Positions 59,955-64,000 of a stretch of 64,000 bases of DNA are shown here, in pieces. The notes under the pieces are model-generated. The model had not been told where the DNA came from and ran no database searches. It was given only the letters and a program-made list of their open reading frames with translations. Made by a program: the position numbers and the translations under genes. Numbering within the stretch: position 1 is the stretch's first letter; each line of letters opens with the position of its first letter. Source of the DNA: CBDDIP01 sp965229005 (GTDB lineage Bacteria; Actinomycetota; Acidimicrobiia; Acidimicrobiales; Ilumatobacteraceae); contig CBDDIP010000001.1 in assembly GCA_965229005.1 (NCBI GenBank), positions 124,001 to 188,000 on the forward strand. The letters run 5' to 3'.

Positions 59955-60590
59955 ATGTCGCACGTGGTGGTGGTCGTTGGTGGTGGTGCGTTGTCACCGC
60001 GCGCCGTTGCCGCGGTGCCGGACGGCGCGCTGATCCTCGCGGCCGACAGCGGGCTCGACCACGCCGTCGAGGCCGGGCTCGCGCCGACGGTCCTGATCGG
60101 CGACCTCGACAGCATCAGCGCGGCCGGCCGCATGTGGGCCTACGCCAACGGCGTGGACATCGACGAGCATCCGACGGACAAAGACGCCACCGACACCGAA
60201 CTGGCGTTGCAGAGCGCGAGCGCGAGCGAGCGCGACCACCTGTTGTTGCTCGGTGGGCCGGGCGACCGGCTCGATCACACCCTCGGCACGATCAGTGCCC
60301 TCGGCCATCCGCTGCTGGCCGGGTTCGCATCGATCACGGCATGGCTCGGCGACACGCAGGTGCTGGTGCTGCACCCCGACCGAGCGGTGGCCGTCGCCGC
60401 GCCCGTTGGTGCCACGTTCTCGCTGCTCGCACTCCATGGTCCGTGCACCGGCGTGCAGGTGCACGGCGGCCGCTGGCCGCTGCACGACGCGTCGCTCTCG
60501 CCGGGCGACACGCTCGGCATCAGCAACGAAGTCCACGAACCCCTCCGCATCGGCGTTGCCGGCGGCGTCCTCACGGTGGTGCTCCCATGA
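59955..60590 (+). CDS. thiN: thiamine pyrophosphokinase
   Basis: A 211-residue ThiN-type kinase. LAADSGLDHAVEAGLAPTVLIGDLDSIS holds the conserved acidic site, HPTDKDATDTELALQ the substrate Asp set, and LLGGPGDRLDHTLGT follows. It turns thiamine into TPP, the effector of the riboswitch directly before it. Its stop overlaps the thiB start as ATGA. Confidence 0.9.
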   Translation: MSHVVVVVGGGALSPRAVAAVPDGALILAADSGLDHAVEAGLAPTVLIGDLDSISAAGRMWAYANGVDIDEHPTDKDATDTELALQSASASERDHLLLLGGPGDRLDHTLGTISALGHPLLAGFASITAWLGDTQVLVLHPDRAVAVAAPVGATFSLLALHGPCTGVQVHGGRWPLHDASLSPGDTLGISNEVHEPLRIGVAGGVLTVVLP

Positions 60591-61711
60591 ACTGTGCTCG
60601 TTCCCTCCGCGTCCTCGGCGCCGCCGTTGCCGCGATCTCCCTCCTCGCCGCGTGCTCCAGCGACCCCGACGACTCGGTGACGACCGCGGCATCGACGCCG
60701 GCATCGACACCGGGCACGTCGGGCACGTCGGGCACGTCGTCGATCACGCTGCTGACCTACGACTCGTTCCAGGGCGACGCACTGACGGCAGCACTGGCCG
60801 ACTTCACCTCCGAGACGGGCATCGACGTCACGATCGCCCGCGGCGGCGACACCGGCACGTTGATCTCCAAGGCGGTGCTCACCGCCGGCAACCCGGAGGG
60901 TGATGTGCTGTTCGGGATCGACAACACGTTCCTCTCGACCGCCGTGGACGGCAAGGTGTTCACCCCGTACGAGTCGACGCAGTCGCCCGAGCTCGACCCG
61001 CGCCTGACCGCGCTCTCCCCCGACCACGACGTGACGCCCGTGGACTTCGGCGACGTGTGCATCAACACCGACATCGGCTGGTTCGCCGACCACGACCTCG
61101 ACCCACCGACGAGCCTCGACGATCTCCTCGATCCGAAGTACCGCGACCTCCTCGTCGTCGAGAACCCGGCGACCTCCTCCCCCGGGCTGGCCTTCCTGCT
61201 GGCCACCGTCGCCAAGTACGGCCAGGACGGGTGGCAGAAGTGGTGGAAGGACCTGCGCGCCAACGGCGTCCAGGTCGAGGACTCGTGGGACATCGCCTAC
61301 GGCGAACGGTTCAGCGGCGTCGCCGGATCGGACGGCGATCGCCCGCTCGTCGTCAGCTACGGGAGCAGCCCGCCCGCCGAGGTGATCTACGCCGACCCGC
61401 CGGTGACCGAGGCGCCGACGGGCGTGATCGCCGACACGTGCTTCCGCCAGGTCGAGTTCGCCGGCGTGCTGCGCGGCACGAAGCACGAAGCCGAGGCCCA
61501 GCAGCTCGTCGACTTCCTGGCCGGCGAGCGGTTCCAGCGCGAACTTCCGCTGAGCCTGTTCGTCTACCCGGCTCGCGTCGGCGTCGAGCTGCCCGAGGAG
61601 TTCACCGAATACGCCGTGATCCCGGACGCGCCGCTCACCGTCGACCCGGCGACAGTCACCGCCAACCGCGCCGACTGGCTGGACGAGTGGACGCAGATCG
61701 TGCTGCGGTGA
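60587..61711 (+). CDS. thiB: thiamine ABC transporter substrate-binding lipoprotein
   Basis: A 374-residue lipoprotein with signal MNCARSLRVLGAAVAAISLLAAC and lipobox LLAAC, then a Ser/Thr-rich linker. The mature domain (LLTYDSFQGDALTAALADFTSETGIDV, ARGGDTGTLISKAVLTAGNPEGDVLFGIDNTFLS, CINTDIGWFADHDLDPPTSLDDLLD) matches ThiB. It binds thiamine or a precursor for ThiPQ. It sits behind the TPP riboswitch. Confidence 0.9.
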   Translation: MNCARSLRVLGAAVAAISLLAACSSDPDDSVTTAASTPASTPGTSGTSGTSSITLLTYDSFQGDALTAALADFTSETGIDVTIARGGDTGTLISKAVLTAGNPEGDVLFGIDNTFLSTAVDGKVFTPYESTQSPELDPRLTALSPDHDVTPVDFGDVCINTDIGWFADHDLDPPTSLDDLLDPKYRDLLVVENPATSSPGLAFLLATVAKYGQDGWQKWWKDLRANGVQVEDSWDIAYGERFSGVAGSDGDRPLVVSYGSSPPAEVIYADPPVTEAPTGVIADTCFRQVEFAGVLRGTKHEAEAQQLVDFLAGERFQRELPLSLFVYPARVGVELPEEFTEYAVIPDAPLTVDPATVTANRADWLDEWTQIVLR

Positions 61712-63345
61712 GCTCGATCGCCCGCCGCCAACCGGCGGCGCTGCCGACCGGCGCGGTCGTCGCCCTGACCGCCGCGCCGGTGGCGCTGCTCGCCGTGTTC
61801 TACGCATGGCCGCTCGGCACCCTGCTGTCGACGGTGGTGCACGGGAGCACGATCGGCGACGCACTCGGCTCCGCCGGGCTCGGCCGGGTGGTGTGGTTCA
61901 CGTGCTGGCAGGCCGTCGCCAGCACAGCGCTCACGCTCGTCGTCGGCGTCGTGCCGGCGTACGTGCTGGCGCGCTACCGGTTCCCCGGTCGGCGCGTCGT
62001 GGTCGCGATCGCCACGGTGCCGTTCATGTTGCCGACCGTCGTCGTCGGCGCAGCCTTCGCCGCACTGCTGCCGGAGTCGTGGCAGGGCACCCCGCGCGCC
62101 GTCATCGTCGCCCACGTGTTCCTCAACCTTGCCGTCGTGGTGCGTCTCACGGGCGTGGTGTGGTCGGCCATCCCGACCGACCTCACCGGCGCAGCGCGCA
62201 CGCTCGGCGCCACGCCGTGGCAGGTCGGTCGACACGTCGTGCTGCCGCTGCTGCGTCCGGCCCTGTGGGCGTCGGCGACGGTCGTCTTCCTGTTCACGTT
62301 CACCTCGTTCGGTGTCGTGCGCGTCCTGGGCGGCGCGGCGAACCCGACCCTGGAGGTCGAGATCGCCCGACGGGCAACGCAGCTCGGCGACGTCGGCGGC
62401 GCCGCGGTGCTCGCCGTGCTGCAGCTGCTCGTGCTCGCCGCGCTGGTGATCGTCTCCAGCCGACTGCAACGGCGTGCCACCGTGTCGCTCCGGGGCAACG
62501 TCGCCCGACGGACGGCGCGCACCCGTCGGCAACGGATCACGCTGGCGCTCACCGCAGGCGGCATCGTCGTCGCGATGGGCGCACCGGTCGTGGCGCTGGT
62601 GGCACGGTCGTTCGATCTCGGACACGGCTGGTCGTTGACCGCCTGGCGTCAGCTGCTCAGCGGGACGACCGAGGTTCGACCCGGTGTCAGCCTCGGCATC
62701 GCCGCGTGGCCATCCGTCGGTGTCTCCCTGCGGTACGCCGTCGTCGCCGCGACGTTGGCAACGCTGATCGGTGGAGCCGCCGCGCTGTCGATCACGGCGC
62801 GCCAGCGAGCGGGGCGGTTGCTCGACGTCGGCACGATGCTGCCGCTCGGCACCTCCGCGGTGACGATCGGTCTCGGGATGCTGATCACGTTCGACGTCGC
62901 ACCCGTCGACTGGCGGGCATCGTGGTGGCTGATCCCCGTCGGCCACTCGCTCGTCGCCACGCCCTTCGTCGTCCGGCTGCTCGTCCCCGTGCTGCGCGCC
63001 ATCCCGGCGGACCGGCGTTTGGCGGCGAGCACGCTCGGTGCGTCCCCGACTCGCGCGTGGTGGGAGGTGGACGTGCGCGCGCTGCGCCTCCCGCTGCTGG
63101 CAGGGTTCGGCTTCGCCGCGGCCATCTCCCTCGGCGAGTTCGGGGCGACCACGTTCCTCACCCGCACCGGGCGCGAGACGCTGCCGCTGGCGATCAGCCG
63201 GCTCCTCGGCCGCGCCGGCGCCATCCCGCGCGCCCAGGGCTTCGCGCTGGCGTGCGTGCTGTTCGCCGTCACGGCGACGGTGATCGCGCTCGTCGACACG
63301 TCGACGCGCGACGACCGGGGAGGCGACCGTGCTCGAGGTTCGTGA
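61708..63345 (+). CDS. thiP: thiamine ABC transporter permease
   Basis: A 545-residue double-domain permease, the usual ThiP layout with about twelve helices. Two EAA-type loops are seen: GAARTLGATPWQVGRHVVLPLL and AASTLGASPTRAWWEVDVRAL. LGEFGATTFL near the end is typical of this branch. GTG at 61708 overlaps the thiB stop as GTGA. The stop overlaps the thiQ gene by 17 bases. Confidence 0.88.
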   Translation: MSSIARRQPAALPTGAVVALTAAPVALLAVFYAWPLGTLLSTVVHGSTIGDALGSAGLGRVVWFTCWQAVASTALTLVVGVVPAYVLARYRFPGRRVVVAIATVPFMLPTVVVGAAFAALLPESWQGTPRAVIVAHVFLNLAVVVRLTGVVWSAIPTDLTGAARTLGATPWQVGRHVVLPLLRPALWASATVVFLFTFTSFGVVRVLGGAANPTLEVEIARRATQLGDVGGAAVLAVLQLLVLAALVIVSSRLQRRATVSLRGNVARRTARTRRQRITLALTAGGIVVAMGAPVVALVARSFDLGHGWSLTAWRQLLSGTTEVRPGVSLGIAAWPSVGVSLRYAVVAATLATLIGGAAALSITARQRAGRLLDVGTMLPLGTSAVTIGLGMLITFDVAPVDWRASWWLIPVGHSLVATPFVVRLLVPVLRAIPADRRLAASTLGASPTRAWWEVDVRALRLPLLAGFGFAAAISLGEFGATTFLTRTGRETLPLAISRLLGRAGAIPRAQGFALACVLFAVTATVIALVDTSTRDDRGGDRARGS

Positions 63346-63949
63346 CATCACGGTCCGGTTCGGCGAGCGCACCGTGCTCGACCGGTTCTCGATGCGCCTC
63401 GACGACGGCGAGGTGATCGCCCTGCTCGGCCCGTCGGGCAGTGGGAAGAGCACGCTGCTGCGCGTGATCGCCGGGTTGCTCGTGCCCGACGGCGGATCGG
63501 TGCTCGTCGACGAGGCCGACATCACCGAGCTGCCGGCGCACCGGCGCAGCATCGGGCTGGTGTTCCAGGACGAGCAGCTCTTCCCCCACCTCGACGTCGC
63601 CGGCAACATCGGCTTCGGGCTGCGAATGCAGTCCATGAACCGTGCGACGATCGCCGGCCGCGTCGACGAGCTGCTGACGCTGATCGACATGCCGGGCTTC
63701 GGCGCGCGCCGCGTCGGCGAGCTCAGCGGCGGTGAGGCCAAGCGCGTCGCGCTGGCGCGTTCGCTGGCCCCACATCCGCGAGCGCTGCTGCTCGACGAGC
63801 CGTTCACCGGCCTCGACCGCGAGCTTCACGACCGGCTCGTCATCCAGGTCGGCGACATCCTGCGCGCCACCGGCACCTCGGCCATCCTCGTCACCCATGA
63901 TCCCGACGAGGCCGCCTCGATCGCCACGAGGACGTTGCGCCTGACGTGA
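63329..63949 (+). CDS. thiQ: thiamine ABC transporter ATP-binding protein
   Basis: A 206-residue ABC ATPase, short as ThiQ proteins are. Walker A GPSGSGKSTLL (34-44), Q-loop VFQDEQLFPHL, signature LSGGEAKRVALARSL, Walker B LLLDEPFTGLD, and the H-loop VTHDPDEA are intact. GTG start at 63329 after GGGGAGG, overlapping thiP by 17 bases. Confidence 0.88.
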   Translation: MLEVRDITVRFGERTVLDRFSMRLDDGEVIALLGPSGSGKSTLLRVIAGLLVPDGGSVLVDEADITELPAHRRSIGLVFQDEQLFPHLDVAGNIGFGLRMQSMNRATIAGRVDELLTLIDMPGFGARRVGELSGGEAKRVALARSLAPHPRALLLDEPFTGLDRELHDRLVIQVGDILRATGTSAILVTHDPDEAASIATRTLRLT

Positions 63950-63963
63950 CAAGATCCCGGGCC

Positions 63964-64000
63964 ATGCCCGATCCGATCCGTGTTGGCTTCCTCGGTGCGG
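63964..64000 (+). CDS. start of a further gene, truncated at the window edge
   Basis: Twelve codons (MPDPIRVGFLGA) remain. The IRVGFLGA strand looks like the first beta strand of a Rossmann fold, as in Gfo/Idh-type or similar NAD-dependent enzymes, but this is too short to name a function. It lies 14 bases after thiQ. Confidence 0.4.
   Translation, partial: MPDPIRVGFLGA

Overview
The window is high-GC, densely packed bacterial chromosome. Many genes start with GTG, many neighbours overlap by ATGA or GTGA, and many starts lie 6-8 bases after a TANNNT hexamer, as in leaderless actinobacterial transcripts. A GlpR-like membrane protein lies near moeA and galU, as in Actinomycetota. I infer an aerobic actinobacterium, possibly class Acidimicrobiia (Ilumatobacter-like); that rank is a guess from protein style, not something the sequence proves. 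There is one IS element, one tRNA, no rRNA, no CRISPR array, and no gene-free stretch over 300 bases.

1-19630 is the centrepiece: what looks like a complete route from choline to CO2 through B12-dependent demethylation of glycine betaine. Choline or betaine enters through ProXVW (12817-16961), and perhaps an MFS carrier (11458-12786). BetA and BetB (7390-10559) make glycine betaine. A non-pyrrolysine MttB-family methyltransferase, a corrinoid protein, a reductive activator and a methyl-THF:corrinoid methyltransferase (1073-7249) would move one methyl group to tetrahydrofolate. MetF, FolD and Fhs oxidise it to formate, and a formate dehydrogenase whose gamma subunit starts at the left edge would finish. 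Two proteins of unknown function (PF13769 and DUF1638 types) are embedded in the methyltransferase operon. Four promoters here (corrinoid operon, iclR, proX/proV, fhs) each carry two 17-base sites of the form GTTCC-N7-GGAAC exactly 18 bases apart, which suggests one regulon under the local IclR protein.

19631-21236 holds an XRE regulator, a second HTH protein and an IrrE-type HExxH protein around a cluster of GCAAG half-sites. 21283-29889 holds a secreted intradiol dioxygenase, tRNA-Ala(CGC), the GlpR-like protein, molybdenum cofactor genes moaC, moaA and moeA (the cofactor is also needed by formate dehydrogenase), a glycolipid-binding protein, an AlkD-like protein and galU. 29950-32831 has a near-perfect CIRCE element before a cysteine-free FmdB-type gene, a SAF-domain gene, and an IS481-family insertion placed exactly at the shared stop codons of two convergent genes.

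32879-41995 contains an RmlD-like reductase, the TldD/PmbA pair, and an operon of SDR, SMP-30, a ThDP enzyme with two opposite frameshifts, and an MFS carrier. 42080-59802 is mixed metabolism: dxs, enoyl-CoA hydratase, an inositol-phosphatase family protein, an amidohydrolase, a PLP lyase, a thiolase with an HMG-CoA-synthase/DUF35 fusion, a penicillin-acylase lipoprotein, an NfuA-like protein and transporters. 59859-63949 is a thiamine operon: a TPP riboswitch whose last strand carries the ribosome binding site, thiamine pyrophosphokinase, and ThiB, ThiP and ThiQ. A further gene begins at 63964 and runs off the right edge.
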